A model generated the notes under the pieces. It saw nothing but the letters and a program-made list of their open reading frames with translations. It made no database searches and was not told the origin of the DNA. DNA of 64,000 nucleotides from NCBI GenBank assembly GCA_020638525.1, contig JACKIL010000012.1, forward strand, positions 1-64,000. Direction: 5' to 3'. Both the position numbers and the translations under genes were made by a program. Positions 18,597 to 27,230 of the stretch are shown one piece after another (positions within the stretch are counted from its first letter, which is position 1; each line of letters begins with the position of its first letter). Origin of the DNA: Caulobacterales bacterium. Lineage in GTDB: Bacteria > Pseudomonadota > Alphaproteobacteria > Caulobacterales > Parvularculaceae.

Positions 18597-19169
18597 TCAA
18601 TCTTCCATCGCGGCGAAGGCGGCTTCGGCGGCCTCAAGGTCGGCGGGGCCGACGATGATGAAGGTGGCCGTGTCGTTCCGGCGCGCGCGCACTGTAACCG
18701 TCAGCGCCTGTGTGGCGGGATCGGTCCAGTTGATCCGCTCGACTTTCACGATTTCGCTCTTGGTCCATGACCGTGTCTGCGGCGTCGGACCGATGACAAG
18801 GCGGATGAGGCGCTTGTTGGTGATCGCCCAGACGACGCGCTCCGACGATTGAACGAGGCGCCATCCTATGGCGGCGATGGCGACGCCGCCTGCGAACAGC
18901 AAGAGCCCGCCTGCTGTCGCGGCGAGGGCGCCGATATCCGCCGTTCGGCCCCGCTCGATGAGGTCGACGAGCACGCCGAGCGCGGCGGCGGGCCCGCCAA
19001 TATTCACAAGCGCAAAGATCGCGCCCGCCCCGACGACCGCCCAGCCTTGCAGTTTTTCAATGACGCCGGAGGAGCGGCCGGACCAGTTCACCTGCTCGCC
19101 GCTCGTTTCCCTGTAGAGTTCCACCTCAAAGTCCGGCGGCAGATCGCCGAACATACGCAGGATCGCCAT
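18597..19169 (-). CDS. Membrane protein with bacterial PH-like domain
   Basis: A 190-residue protein. Two membrane helices lie at about residues 43-70 (GWAVVGAGAIFALVNIGG) and 82-105 (ATAGGLLLFAGGVAIAAIGW). The rest, SERVVWAITNKRLIRLVIG to the end, follows the strand pattern of bacterial PH domains (typical W/Y-x-ITNxRL). Function is unknown; such proteins sit at the inner membrane with the PH part in the cytoplasm. Codon use matches its neighbours. It may read into the beta-helix pair, but a strong hairpin separates them. Confidence 0.65.
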   Translation of the reverse strand: MAILRMFGDLPPDFEVELYRETSGEQVNWSGRSSGVIEKLQGWAVVGAGAIFALVNIGGPAAALGVLVDLIERGRTADIGALAATAGGLLLFAGGVAIAAIGWRLVQSSERVVWAITNKRLIRLVIGPTPQTRSWTKSEIVKVERINWTDPATQALTVTVRARRNDTATFIIVGPADLEAAEAAFAAMED

Positions 19170-19262
19170 AGCGGAGCCCCCTCCGATCTTGCGGAAGGCG
19201 CATCATTGCAGATTGCGGCGGTGCTGGCCAGCAACTGTATTTCTCCCAAACACTCTCCCGCT

Positions 19263-19348
19263 GTCATCGCCGGGCTTGTCCCGGCGATCCATGGGCGCTG
19301 AAATTTGCTGAGAGATTCATGGATGCCCGGGACAAGCCCGGGCATGAC
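19263..19348. repeat. Second GTCAT...CCGGG palindromic intergenic repeat
   Basis: Arms 19263-19293 and 19318-19348 are inverted copies matching at about 27 of 31 positions. Each arm is itself partly palindromic (CCGGGCTTGTCCCGG type). The end sequence GTCAT and the inner ATCCA resemble the element at 14793. It lies between purQ and the PH-like gene, where it may act as a transcript-end structure for purQ. Confidence 0.85.
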
Positions 19349-19376
19349 TCTGAATTGAGACGAATGTTTTCCGCGA

Positions 19377-20039
19377 CTACGCCGCCGCTTCGACAAGTCC
19401 CTTGAAGAACGCCGCGCCGTCGACGCCGCCGAGAAGCGGCGAGATCACGCGCTCCGGGTGAGGCATCATGCCGAGAACATTGCCCGTCTCATTGAGGACG
19501 CCCGCAATGTCGCGCGCGGAGCCGTTCGGGTTGTCGACATAGCGGAACGCGACGCGGCCTTCGCCCTCGAGACGATCGAGGGTTTCTGCGTCAGCGAAAT
19601 AATTGCCGTCATGATGCGCGACGGGGAAGTCGACATACTGGCCTTGCGAAAAGCCGCTGGTGAACATCGATTGGCTGTTTTCGACGCGCAGCGCCACCGT
19701 GCGGCACACGAAGTCGAGGCCGGCGTTGCGAAGGAGCGCGCCCGGAAGAAGGCCAGTCTCGGTGAGAATCTGGAAGCCGTTGCAAATGCCGATGACGGGC
19801 GTTCCCGCTTTCGCCTTCTCGACGATGGCGCGCATGATCGGCGAGCGCGCCGCCATCGCGCCGGAGCGCAGATAGTCGCCATAGGAAAAGCCGCCCGGCA
19901 GGACGATGAAGTCCGTATCCGGAAGATCGCTCTCGCCATGCCAGACCATTTTCGGCGCCTTGCCGGTCGCCTGTTCCAGCGCGACGGCCGCATCGCGATC
20001 GCAGTTGGAAGCAGGAAAAACAATGACGGAGGGTTTCAT
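19377..20039 (-). CDS. purQ: Phosphoribosylformylglycinamidine synthase subunit PurQ
   Basis: A 220-residue class-I glutamine amidotransferase subunit of the PurSQL complex, which converts FGAR to FGAM in purine synthesis. The nucleophile Cys lies in VIGICNGFQIL and the His/Glu pair in MMPHPERVISPL. The N-terminal VIVFPASNCDRDAA is typical of PurQ. It begins three bases after the stop of a short-chain dehydrogenase that itself follows purS, so a shared transcript is likely. purL is not in this window. Confidence 0.96.
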   Translation of the reverse strand: MKPSVIVFPASNCDRDAAVALEQATGKAPKMVWHGESDLPDTDFIVLPGGFSYGDYLRSGAMAARSPIMRAIVEKAKAGTPVIGICNGFQILTETGLLPGALLRNAGLDFVCRTVALRVENSQSMFTSGFSQGQYVDFPVAHHDGNYFADAETLDRLEGEGRVAFRYVDNPNGSARDIAGVLNETGNVLGMMPHPERVISPLLGGVDGAAFFKGLVEAAA

Positions 20040-20042
20040 AAC

Positions 20043-20996
20043 CTAATTCCTTGTCAGGATGGACCAGGTGACGCCGGTCAGCTTTTCGGACGCTTCCCAG
20101 AGCTTTCTGGCGGCTGTTCCATCAAGGGCTTGCGGTCCGATCTCCGAGCGGTCGACCGGGCCTTTCATATCGCGGAATCCGGTCGGGCCGTAATAGCCGC
20201 CCGCATCAGCTTCCGGTGAGGAGGCGCAGAGGACAGTCGGAATGGCGCCCTTCGCGGCGCTCTGGGAGAGGAGGGCGGTCAAAGGCTTCATCGCGAGCGC
20301 CATGATTTGCGAGGGGCCCGTAGACTGAAGGTTCGTGTTCGAATAGCCGGGATGGCACGCAAAACTGCGCGCCTTGCAGCCCGAAGCGGCGAGCCGGCGG
20401 TTGAGCTCAAGCGCATAGACGAGATTGGCGAGCTTGCTGTGCGCATAGGCGGCCGTCGGCGTGTAGCCATGCTCGTAATTGAGATCGTCGACCCTGATGC
20501 GCGGCGCATAACGGTGCATGAGGCTCGACACCGCGACGAACCTGCCGCCCGCCTTCTCGACGAGATCGCACAGGAGACCTGCGAAGGCGAAATGGCCGAG
20601 ATGGTTGACGCCGAACTGCATTTCGAAACCGTCGGCGGTGAGTTCCCGCTTCGGCACCATCATGATGCCGGCGTTGTTGATGAGGCCGTCAATCCCGGAG
20701 ACGCGCTCGCGCGCCTGCTTGGCGGCGAGGCGTACGGACGAAAGGTCTGCGAGGTCGAGCGCGATCGATTCGAAAGTCCCGCGCGGCGCGACCGCGGCGA
20801 GCTCGGCGAGGGCGACGCTCGCCTTTCCCTTGCTGCGGCACAAGATGATGACGCGCGCCCCGCACGCGCCGAGAATACGCGCGGCTTCGCGTCCGATGCC
20901 GCTATTGCCGCCGGTGATGAGGAAAGTCTTGCCCTTCAAGTCGGGCACGCGGTCCGGCGTCCATCCGCTCGGACCGAACTGGCGAGTGACCGTCAT
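20043..20996 (-). CDS. Short-chain dehydrogenase inserted between purS and purQ
   Basis: A 317-residue oxidoreductase from ATG 20996. It has the NAD(P)-binding loop ITGGNSGIG, the NNAG motif (INNAGIMMVPK) and the active-site YAHSK (YxxxK). It resembles the retinol-dehydrogenase/protochlorophyllide-reductase-like branch of SDRs. No substrate can be read from the sequence. Its placement within the purS-purQ pair, with 35 and 3 bases to its neighbours, is unusual and implies co-transcription with purine genes without a clear metabolic reason. Confidence 0.85.
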   Translation of the reverse strand: MTVTRQFGPSGWTPDRVPDLKGKTFLITGGNSGIGREAARILGACGARVIILCRSKGKASVALAELAAVAPRGTFESIALDLADLSSVRLAAKQARERVSGIDGLINNAGIMMVPKRELTADGFEMQFGVNHLGHFAFAGLLCDLVEKAGGRFVAVSSLMHRYAPRIRVDDLNYEHGYTPTAAYAHSKLANLVYALELNRRLAASGCKARSFACHPGYSNTNLQSTGPSQIMALAMKPLTALLSQSAAKGAIPTVLCASSPEADAGGYYGPTGFRDMKGPVDRSEIGPQALDGTAARKLWEASEKLTGVTWSILTRN

Positions 20997-21031
20997 GCGC
21001 GCATCCTTAACGCTCCGCGCCGCCGGCCTCC

Positions 21032-21274
21032 TCAGGCAAGGAGTTCGATGGCGTAGTTCTCCATCACCGGATTGGCGAGGAGTTTCTTGCACATCTCTTC
21101 GACTTTCGCGCGGGCGGCGGCTTCATCCGTCTCCGCCAGCGTGATTTCGATTTCCTTGCCCTGGCGGACATTCGAAAGCCCATCAAAACCAAGGCCTTTC
21201 AACGCGCCCTCGATCGCCTTGCCTTGCGGGTCAAGGACGCCGGGTTTCAGCGTGATATGGATCTTGGCTTTCAT
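21032..21274 (-). CDS. purS: Phosphoribosylformylglycinamidine synthase subunit PurS
   Basis: An 80-residue protein of exactly the usual size. It begins with KAKIHITLKPGVLDPQG and contains KGLGFDGLSNVRQGKEIEI, both characteristic of PurS, the small dimeric subunit that holds PurQ and PurL together for ammonia channeling. It heads the minus-strand run purS / SDR / purQ and is divergent from the antiporter at 21421. Confidence 0.96.
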   Translation of the reverse strand: MKAKIHITLKPGVLDPQGKAIEGALKGLGFDGLSNVRQGKEIEITLAETDEAAARAKVEEMCKKLLANPVMENYAIELLA

Positions 21275-21420
21275 TGGGGCCTCGTCAGGCTGGGGCTCTT
21301 CAGGCCCATGGCCTTACTCTCAGCCGCCCCGGAGAGCAACCGGGCGGGCGCGATTGCAGAAGCCAAAATTCGGATATAGCGTCCGCCTCCTTCAGTGGGG
21401 GGCTCAGAGGAGATCTCGAC

Positions 21421-22800
21421 ATGTGGAGTACGCGGCGGGCTACGCCCGCGGTGGCGGCGTTCGGGCTTGTCGCCCTGTCTGCATTTCCGGCGGCGGCGTC
21501 TATGACCGCCACATCCAGCGGCGCCGGACCGCAAATATTCGGAATTCCCTACGAATTCATTCTGTTCGCACTGACGCTCATCGGCGTCGGGCTCTTCCAT
21601 CACCGCACCTTCCTGGTCGCTGTGACGGGTCTGTCGGCGATCATCGCCTACAAATTCTTCGTAACCGGCTTCGCCGAAGGGGCGGGCCTTGAGGGGCTTC
21701 AGGCCCATATGTGGCACGAGCGGGTCACGCTCTCGAATCTCTTTCTCCTGCTGATCGGTTTCGCCGTTCTCTCGCGTCAGTTTGAAGATTCGAAAGCGCC
21801 GGACGCGATGCCGGCGCTCCTGCCTGACAACTGGATGGGCGGTCTTGCTCTCCTCGCCATGGTGCTCGTCCTGTCGAGCTTCCTCGACAATATCGCCGCG
21901 GCGCTGATCGGTGGCGTCGTTGCGCGCCACGTTTATCACGGCAAGGTGCACATCGCTTATCTCGCGGGCATCGTCGCCGCGTCGAATGCGGGCGGGGCAG
22001 GCTCTGTCGTCGGCGATACGACGACGACGATGATGTGGATCGACGGCGTATCGCCGCTCAACGTGGTGCACGCCTATGTTGGCTCTGCGGTCGCTTTCCT
22101 CGTCTTCTCGATCCCGATCTCGATCGTCCAGCAGTTCCATCAGCCGATCCAGAAACACCGCGAAGGCGAATTCAAGATCGACTGGACGCGCGTCAGCGTC
22201 GTCGGAATCATCCTTCTCACGGCGATTTCCGCGAATGTCTGCGCCAATCTTTTCGCGCCGGAATTGCTCGATCAGTATCCGGTCATCGGCATCGGCGTGT
22301 GGGCGGCGATCATAGTGACGGCGGTCGTTCGAAAGCCGCTTTTCAAGGTGATTCCGGGCCAGCTCAAGGGCGCTCTCTTCCTGCTGTCGCTTGTCACCTG
22401 CGCTTCGCTGATGCCGGTCGAACGGCTTCCGGAAGCGAGCTGGCAGGTCGCCCTCGGCCTTGGCTTCGTCTCATCCGTCTTCGACAATATTCCGCTCACG
22501 GCGCTCGCGCTCAATCAGGGCGGCTATGACTGGGGCATGCTTGCGTATTGCGTCGGTTATGGCGGATCGATGATCTGGTTCGGCTCGTCGGCGGGCGTGG
22601 CCCTTTCGAACCAGTATCCGGAAGCGAGATCGGCGGTGAAATGGCTCCTCCACGGATGGTGGGTCGTGCTCGGCTATGTCGCCGGCTTCTTCGCGTTGCT
22701 TTATGTCATGGGCTGGCATCCGCACGCTCCGCACAAGGCCGATCCGACGACGGTCCCTCATGCGTCGCCGATGGGCGATCCGGCGACTGCCTCTCCGTAA
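21421..22800 (+). CDS. Citrate-transporter/NhaD-like ion antiporter
   Basis: A 459-residue inner-membrane protein from ATG 21421, preceded by AGGAGATC. An N-terminal signal-like segment is followed by about 11-12 hydrophobic helices. Segments such as FLDNIAAALIGG and VFDNIPLTALALN repeat the D-N-(I/P) motif in two halves, as in the ArsB/NhaD ion-transporter superfamily, where these re-entrant loops bind ions. It is therefore probably a Na+/H+ antiporter or related carrier. A clear hairpin terminator follows the gene. Confidence 0.8.
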   Translation: MWSTRRATPAVAAFGLVALSAFPAAASMTATSSGAGPQIFGIPYEFILFALTLIGVGLFHHRTFLVAVTGLSAIIAYKFFVTGFAEGAGLEGLQAHMWHERVTLSNLFLLLIGFAVLSRQFEDSKAPDAMPALLPDNWMGGLALLAMVLVLSSFLDNIAAALIGGVVARHVYHGKVHIAYLAGIVAASNAGGAGSVVGDTTTTMMWIDGVSPLNVVHAYVGSAVAFLVFSIPISIVQQFHQPIQKHREGEFKIDWTRVSVVGIILLTAISANVCANLFAPELLDQYPVIGIGVWAAIIVTAVVRKPLFKVIPGQLKGALFLLSLVTCASLMPVERLPEASWQVALGLGFVSSVFDNIPLTALALNQGGYDWGMLAYCVGYGGSMIWFGSSAGVALSNQYPEARSAVKWLLHGWWVVLGYVAGFFALLYVMGWHPHAPHKADPTTVPHASPMGDPATASP

Positions 22801-22857
22801 TTATCCCGCGTCGAAAGGCGCGTTGACGAATTTCACGATCAGCTATTAGCTGCGTGT

Positions 22858-22886
22858 TCGGGCTCTGCTTCGGCGGAGCCCGATTT
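22858..22886 (+). terminator. Hairpin terminator after the NhaD-like gene
   Basis: TCGGGCTCTGC (22858-22868), TTCG loop, GCGGAGCCCGA (22873-22883), followed by TTTAT. The stem is continuous apart from one T-G pair, and its position about 60 bases after the stop fits intrinsic termination. Confidence 0.7.
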
Positions 22887-22953
22887 ATGTCAGCCAAAAT
22901 TGTGTCCGGTTGCTGATAGTCGGCGCCAGCCAAGAGGGAGATAGCGGTCGCGC

Positions 22954-23490
22954 ATGAGTATAGAAACCATTGTACGGCCGGGCGCGCCGCGTGATCTCAA
23001 AGTGCTGCTCGCCATGTGCGACGCCCTGAATGCGCATTCAGGCGTGCCGACGGGCCGCCTTGATCCAAAAGAATTCCGCTCCGCGCTCTTCGGTAAGAAC
23101 GCTTTCGTTTTCGCCGATATCGCCGAAGCGATGGATGCGGAGGATGACGGCGCCGAATTCGCGCCTGCGGGCTATGCGCTCAGCCATGATGCGTTCACGA
23201 CCGATTACGGCGAGCGCGGCCTCTATATCGTCGATCTTTATGTGGAGCCGGCGTGGCGGCGCGCCGGAGTGGGCAGAAAGCTCATGAGCGTGCTTGCGGC
23301 GCGCGCCAAGGCGCGCGGGGCGACGCATCTGTGGTGGGGCTCGATGCCGGCGAATTTCGCTGCGCGCCGGTTCTACGCTTCGCTCGGCGCGACGGACGAG
23401 CGCATCCACAGTCACGGGCTTTTCGGCAAGCCGTTCGAAAAGCTTGCGGGGGCGGCGAGTCCGTCAAAGCGTCGGCGCTCCAAAGGCTGA
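22954..23490 (+). CDS. GNAT family N-acetyltransferase
   Basis: A 178-residue acetyltransferase. The acetyl-CoA loop is WRRAGVGRKLM within VEPAWRRAGVGRKLMSVLAA, and NFAARRFYASLGATDE is the usual late GNAT motif. A short Lys/Arg tail follows. It is convergent with the AraC gene, ending 5 bases away. The acceptor molecule is unknown. Confidence 0.85.
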   Translation: MSIETIVRPGAPRDLKVLLAMCDALNAHSGVPTGRLDPKEFRSALFGKNAFVFADIAEAMDAEDDGAEFAPAGYALSHDAFTTDYGERGLYIVDLYVEPAWRRAGVGRKLMSVLAARAKARGATHLWWGSMPANFAARRFYASLGATDERIHSHGLFGKPFEKLAGAASPSKRRRSKG

Positions 23491-23495
23491 GACGC

Positions 23496-24497
23496 TCAAA
23501 GCGCTCTTATATATTCGGAAGGCGAGGCGCCGAACCAGTTTCGGAAGGCGCGCGTGAACGCGCTCTGTTCGCTATAGCCGAGGGCGTGCGCGATTTCGGC
23601 GATCGATTTCCTCCGTTCACGGATATAGACTTCGCAAGCTTCTTTCCGGGCGCTCTCGACGACCCCGCGGAATGAAGCGCCTTCTTCGGCCAGTCGCCGC
23701 CGTAAAGTGCGCTCTGAGGTGTCGAGCGCGCGCGCAACGCGCTCAAGGCTCGGCGCGCCGTCGCCCAGCATCGCCTGCACGCAGTGAAAGGTCTCCGCTT
23801 CCGCCGTCAACGGCTTGCGAAGCGCGGCGAGTTCGCGATCGAGGCGCGCGCAGAGGACTTGCAGCAGTTCCGGATTGGCGTTTGGAAGCGGCATATCGAC
23901 AAGCGTCGGGTCGAGCTCCATTTCATTGACGCGGGCGTGATAGGTGACTTTACAGCCGAAGAGCTCGTCGCATTCGGCGGCGTGGGGCGGGCGAGAGTGG
24001 CGGAAGCGCATCGCTGCGACTTCCTGATCGTAGAGCCAGGTCAGCCATCGTCCGAACACGGCGTATCCGGCGAAGACGGCCTCCGTCACGGGCCGCATGC
24101 GTTCCGGGTCGTCAATATAGGAACGCCAGGTGATGAGCGCCTTGTCCGATTTGACGACGAGATGGGTTTTGCCGAGCTGCTGCGTCAGGTCCTGGTAGCG
24201 CTCATTGATCTCGAGCGCCTGGCGCAAGGTCGCCGATGAGACGAGGGCGAGGCCGATATCGAGGAAAGTCGCGGGCCGGAAACCGCGCCCGGCGAAAAGG
24301 CCCATCGTCGTCTCGCCGGTAAGCCTTTCGGCAAGATGCAGCATGTCGATGACGAGCGAATTGTCGAAGCGGCGCGCCGGATTTTCAAACGGCGCCGGGC
24401 CGGCGTTCAGGAGCTCGATCAGAGGCTCTGGCGGACAGCCCTGCGCAATGCAGGTGTCGAAATAACTCTTCAGATACCGGCACGAAACATCGCCCAT
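23496..24497 (-). CDS. AraC-family regulator, arabinose-binding-like N-terminal domain type
   Basis: A 333-residue regulator. The N-terminal 200 residues resemble the family seen in OruR/ArgR-like AraC proteins (ligand-binding domain with LTGETTMGLFAGRGF). The C-terminal double HTH includes VARALDTSERTLRRRLAEEG and IAHALGYSEQSAFTRAF. It stands alone at the end of the transporter/acetyltransferase block with a 473-base region upstream. The inducer is not known; these regulators often respond to amino acids or lipids. Confidence 0.85.
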   Translation of the reverse strand: MGDVSCRYLKSYFDTCIAQGCPPEPLIELLNAGPAPFENPARRFDNSLVIDMLHLAERLTGETTMGLFAGRGFRPATFLDIGLALVSSATLRQALEINERYQDLTQQLGKTHLVVKSDKALITWRSYIDDPERMRPVTEAVFAGYAVFGRWLTWLYDQEVAAMRFRHSRPPHAAECDELFGCKVTYHARVNEMELDPTLVDMPLPNANPELLQVLCARLDRELAALRKPLTAEAETFHCVQAMLGDGAPSLERVARALDTSERTLRRRLAEEGASFRGVVESARKEACEVYIRERRKSIAEIAHALGYSEQSAFTRAFRNWFGASPSEYIRAL

Positions 24498-24970
24498 GGT
24501 GTTTTGTCAGATCCTGAGGAGGCGCTCGCGCGTCTTAAGTGCGAAACGGGGTTTTCGCCACAACCATGGCCGGTATTGAGGTATAATTGGCCGATTTTGT
24601 CAATCATGCTGGCCTCAATGGTCAAGACGCCACCCGAGGGCGCCTCTACAGCAGCAGGATCGCAGCCGCGCGGCCTTGCCGGGACAACGACAGCCTGGGG
24701 GAGTAGCGCCGCGCAGCTGTCGGGAAGGGATCCTGGGGGAGAGGCCGCGCCGAGTTGCGTACGCGCGGCAAAAGCCCGGCGCAGTGCATTTCACTGCGTC
24801 GGGCTTTGCATTTTGGGGCGCTTTTTGCCGGGAACCTCAAATTCTCGCAGTCGCTGACGAGGGCGAGGCGATTGGCGCCGGGAGCCTTTGTCAGCCTGCT
24901 GAGCGCTGACATTGCGATAGGAGGCGGCGCCTTTTAAGGTTCGCGCTGACATGGTTTTAAGGGGGATATA
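24498..24970. other. 473-base gene-free region with a strong hairpin
   Basis: No convincing protein gene. It holds a TATAAT at 24582-24587 without a clear -35 box, two similar G-rich blocks around 24690 and 24731 (CCTGGGGGAG followed by a GC-rich run), and a strong hairpin at 24771-24807. An unrecognised small RNA ending at that hairpin is possible. I compared it by eye with 6S, SRP and common riboswitches and could not match it. Confidence 0.4.
24771..24814 (+). terminator. Orphan hairpin terminator
   Basis: AAAGCCCGGCGCAGTG (24771-24786) pairs with CACTGCGTCGGGCTTT (24792-24807) through 16 positions, one being a G-T wobble, with a CATTT loop and a GCATTTT tail. It has no annotated gene ending into it from the left on the + strand, since the AraC gene runs the other way. 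Confidence 0.6.
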
Positions 24971-26368
24971 ATGATATCGCGCATCGCGTTTGCGGCGGCG
25001 CTCGCCGCCTTTTCGTCATCGGCTTTTGCCGCGACCGCCGAAGAAGAAGCTTACGCTCGTTTCCTCATGGAAAAGGCGATCTCCTACAAATCGACCGAAG
25101 AGCATGGCGAAACGCGCAAGCTTGCGGAGTTTCTCGCCGGGGAGTTCCGCAAGGCCGGTTTCGCCGCCGCTGATCTTGAAATCGTGCCGGCCGGAAAATC
25201 GGTCGGGCTCACTGTGCGCTATCGCGGCGACGGCTCCTCCGGCGCAGCGCCCATTCTCTTCCTCGGGCACATGGATGTGGTCGAGGCGGATCCGAAAGAC
25301 TGGACCTATGATCCGTTCACGCTGACGGAAAAGGACGGCCTGCTGCACGGACGCGGCGTTGTCGACAACAAATATGGCGTCGTCGACCTGACGCAGACAT
25401 TCATCCGCCTGAAAAAGTCAGGCTTCGTTCCGGCGCGCGATCTCATCATCGCGTTCTCCGGCGATGAAGAAACGGGCATGGAGACGACGCGCGCGCTTGT
25501 CGAAAAGCTCAAAGGCGCCGCCTATGCGTTGAACAGCGACGCCGGCGGCGGCTTCGACGCGGGCGAGGGTAAAACCTCTGTCTATTACATTCAGGCGGCG
25601 GAAAAGACTTACGCCACTTTTGAAGTGACCGTGAAGAATTCCGGCGGCCATTCCTCCCAGCCTCGCGAGGACAACGCCATCTATGAACTCGGCGATGCGC
25701 TGAAGAAGATCCAGCAATTCCGTTTCCCGGTGATGTGGAACGACATCACGCTGCGCAGTTTCGCTGTCGACGCCGAGACTGCGGACGATGAAACCGCTGT
25801 GGCGCTCCGCCGGTTCGTGGAAAAGCCAGGCGACAAGAAAGCGCTCAAGACGCTTGAGAAGCAAACGGGGCTGAACTCCGTGCTTCGCACGACTTGCGTC
25901 GCGACCATGCTGAAGGCGGGTCATGCTGAAAACGCCTTGCCGCAAACGGCGACGGCGACGGTCAATTGCCGGATATTTCCGGGCGTTTCTGTCGCCGACG
26001 TTCAGGCGGAACTCGCGCGGGTCGTCGAAAACGACGCGATCGAATTTGTCACGCTCGATGATCCGGTCGAAAGCCCGGCCTCGACCCTGACGCCGGAGAT
26101 CGAGGCGGCGGTCCTCAACGCTTTGAAGACGCGCTATCCGAACATCGTCGCGGTCCCCTATATGGAGGCGGGCGGCACCGACGGGCTGCATTTCCGCCGC
26201 GCGGGGATTCCGACCTTCGCAATCGGTTCGCTGTTTCTGCGCGAAGGCGACGAGCCGAATTACCACGGCATGAACGAGAATTTGCGCGTCGACGCTTTCA
26301 ATGGCGGCCTCGACCATTGGTCGTTGATCATCAAGGAACTCGCTGGCAAGCCCGCCGCGTCCGAGTGA
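24971..26368 (+). CDS. M20/M28-type zinc peptidase, secreted
   Basis: A 465-residue protein with a signal peptide (RIAFAAALAAFSSSAFA) and AAGGGGG before the ATG. The di-zinc ligands of the M20 family are visible: GHMDVVEAD (HxD), VVDNKYGV (bridging Asp), GDEETGM (Glu pair), and YHGMNE near the C-terminus. The middle region from about residue 200 to 320 is the usual dimerisation domain. It probably acts as a periplasmic carboxypeptidase or dipeptidase. It is preceded by the gene-free region and is the fourth likely periplasmic peptidase in the window. Confidence 0.9.
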   Translation: MISRIAFAAALAAFSSSAFAATAEEEAYARFLMEKAISYKSTEEHGETRKLAEFLAGEFRKAGFAAADLEIVPAGKSVGLTVRYRGDGSSGAAPILFLGHMDVVEADPKDWTYDPFTLTEKDGLLHGRGVVDNKYGVVDLTQTFIRLKKSGFVPARDLIIAFSGDEETGMETTRALVEKLKGAAYALNSDAGGGFDAGEGKTSVYYIQAAEKTYATFEVTVKNSGGHSSQPREDNAIYELGDALKKIQQFRFPVMWNDITLRSFAVDAETADDETAVALRRFVEKPGDKKALKTLEKQTGLNSVLRTTCVATMLKAGHAENALPQTATATVNCRIFPGVSVADVQAELARVVENDAIEFVTLDDPVESPASTLTPEIEAAVLNALKTRYPNIVAVPYMEAGGTDGLHFRRAGIPTFAIGSLFLREGDEPNYHGMNENLRVDAFNGGLDHWSLIIKELAGKPAASE

Positions 26369-26434
26369 TGGCGTCAGGGCGAGCGCGCAATTTTTCGTAG
26401 TCGCTTACAAAATAGGGCCTTCTGAGGCGACGTC

Positions 26435-27187
26435 TCAAGGCGAGTAAGTGATGAAGAGCCGGAAGTCCGCATCGGCGGCGTCACGCGATACGCCGAAGAG
26501 CGCGCTCGCCGTATAAGAGAGGCGGTTCGTGATCGCGCCTTTGAGCATCGGCCCGAGCTGGTGGCGCTGCTCGTTGAAAACGCCGAATTGCGCTGTCGTG
26601 TTGAAATTGTTGAACGCCTGAACACCGATGCGAAAATCGCCAGCGACCCTGCGGGAGATTTCCTCGCGGGTTTCAATCGAGACGCCGCTTCTTGCAAGAT
26701 CGCCAATCTCTCGTCCGAAATAGAGCGCCGCGCGCAGCTTCCAGTCATCGTCGAACTCGTAACTGTTCAGCCACGCCGCACGGATGCGCCCCGGCTGGCC
26801 ATCGGCTAGCGGGATGAGGCCATCGACGCGGAAGGCGCTCTCCCAGCCGCCTGACGTTTCGCTTTCGACAAATTGGCGCATGACCTCGAGCGATATCGAG
26901 CGAAATTCCAACGCTCCGCCGCCGCGTTCGCTTTGCAGGAGGACGACCCGTCCTTGCCAGCTTTCATCGAACGATTGCTGGTAATGAAGCCGGTGCGCGA
27001 ACGCGCCCGGCCTGCCATCATCTCTGGTTTCGTAAGCGGCGCGATATTCAAAGGAGCGCGCGCCAGCCTTCACATCGGGATTTGCAATGCCGGCGGTGTT
27101 CTGTGCGCAAGCAGGCGCAAGAAAGCCCAGCGCGGCGGCGAGGCCGATCGCACAAGAAGTCCAATGTCTGTTGAGTCCCGACAGCAT
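26435..27187 (-). CDS. Secreted outer-membrane-type hypothetical protein
   Basis: I do not recognise this 250-residue protein. ATG 27187 gives a signal peptide (GLAAALGFLAPACAQ). The mature part alternates hydrophobic and polar residues with many aromatic ends (FRIGVQAFNNFNTTAQFG, RLFITYSP with terminal strand), the look of an outer-membrane beta-barrel or beta-rich periplasmic protein. It follows purC by 43 bases on the same strand, so it may share that transcript. The longer open frame back to 27436 overlaps purC and is not used. Confidence 0.6.
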   Translation of the reverse strand: MLSGLNRHWTSCAIGLAAALGFLAPACAQNTAGIANPDVKAGARSFEYRAAYETRDDGRPGAFAHRLHYQQSFDESWQGRVVLLQSERGGGALEFRSISLEVMRQFVESETSGGWESAFRVDGLIPLADGQPGRIRAAWLNSYEFDDDWKLRAALYFGREIGDLARSGVSIETREEISRRVAGDFRIGVQAFNNFNTTAQFGVFNEQRHQLGPMLKGAITNRLSYTASALFGVSRDAADADFRLFITYSP

Positions 27188-27230
27188 GGCGCTAGAGCGA
27201 GACTGCGCGAGCGCTCGCTGGCGCGCAGTC

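Noticed and set aside
24676..24909. 77-residue open frame in the gene-free region
   Set aside because: It spans the hairpin at 24771-24807, has no ribosome site, and its composition does not resemble a protein.
24498..24970. Riboswitch, 6S RNA or SRP RNA before the M20 peptidase
   Set aside because: I could not match core motifs of TPP, cobalamin, glycine or SAM riboswitches or of 6S and SRP RNA by eye, and the terminator-like hairpin sits well before the gene start.
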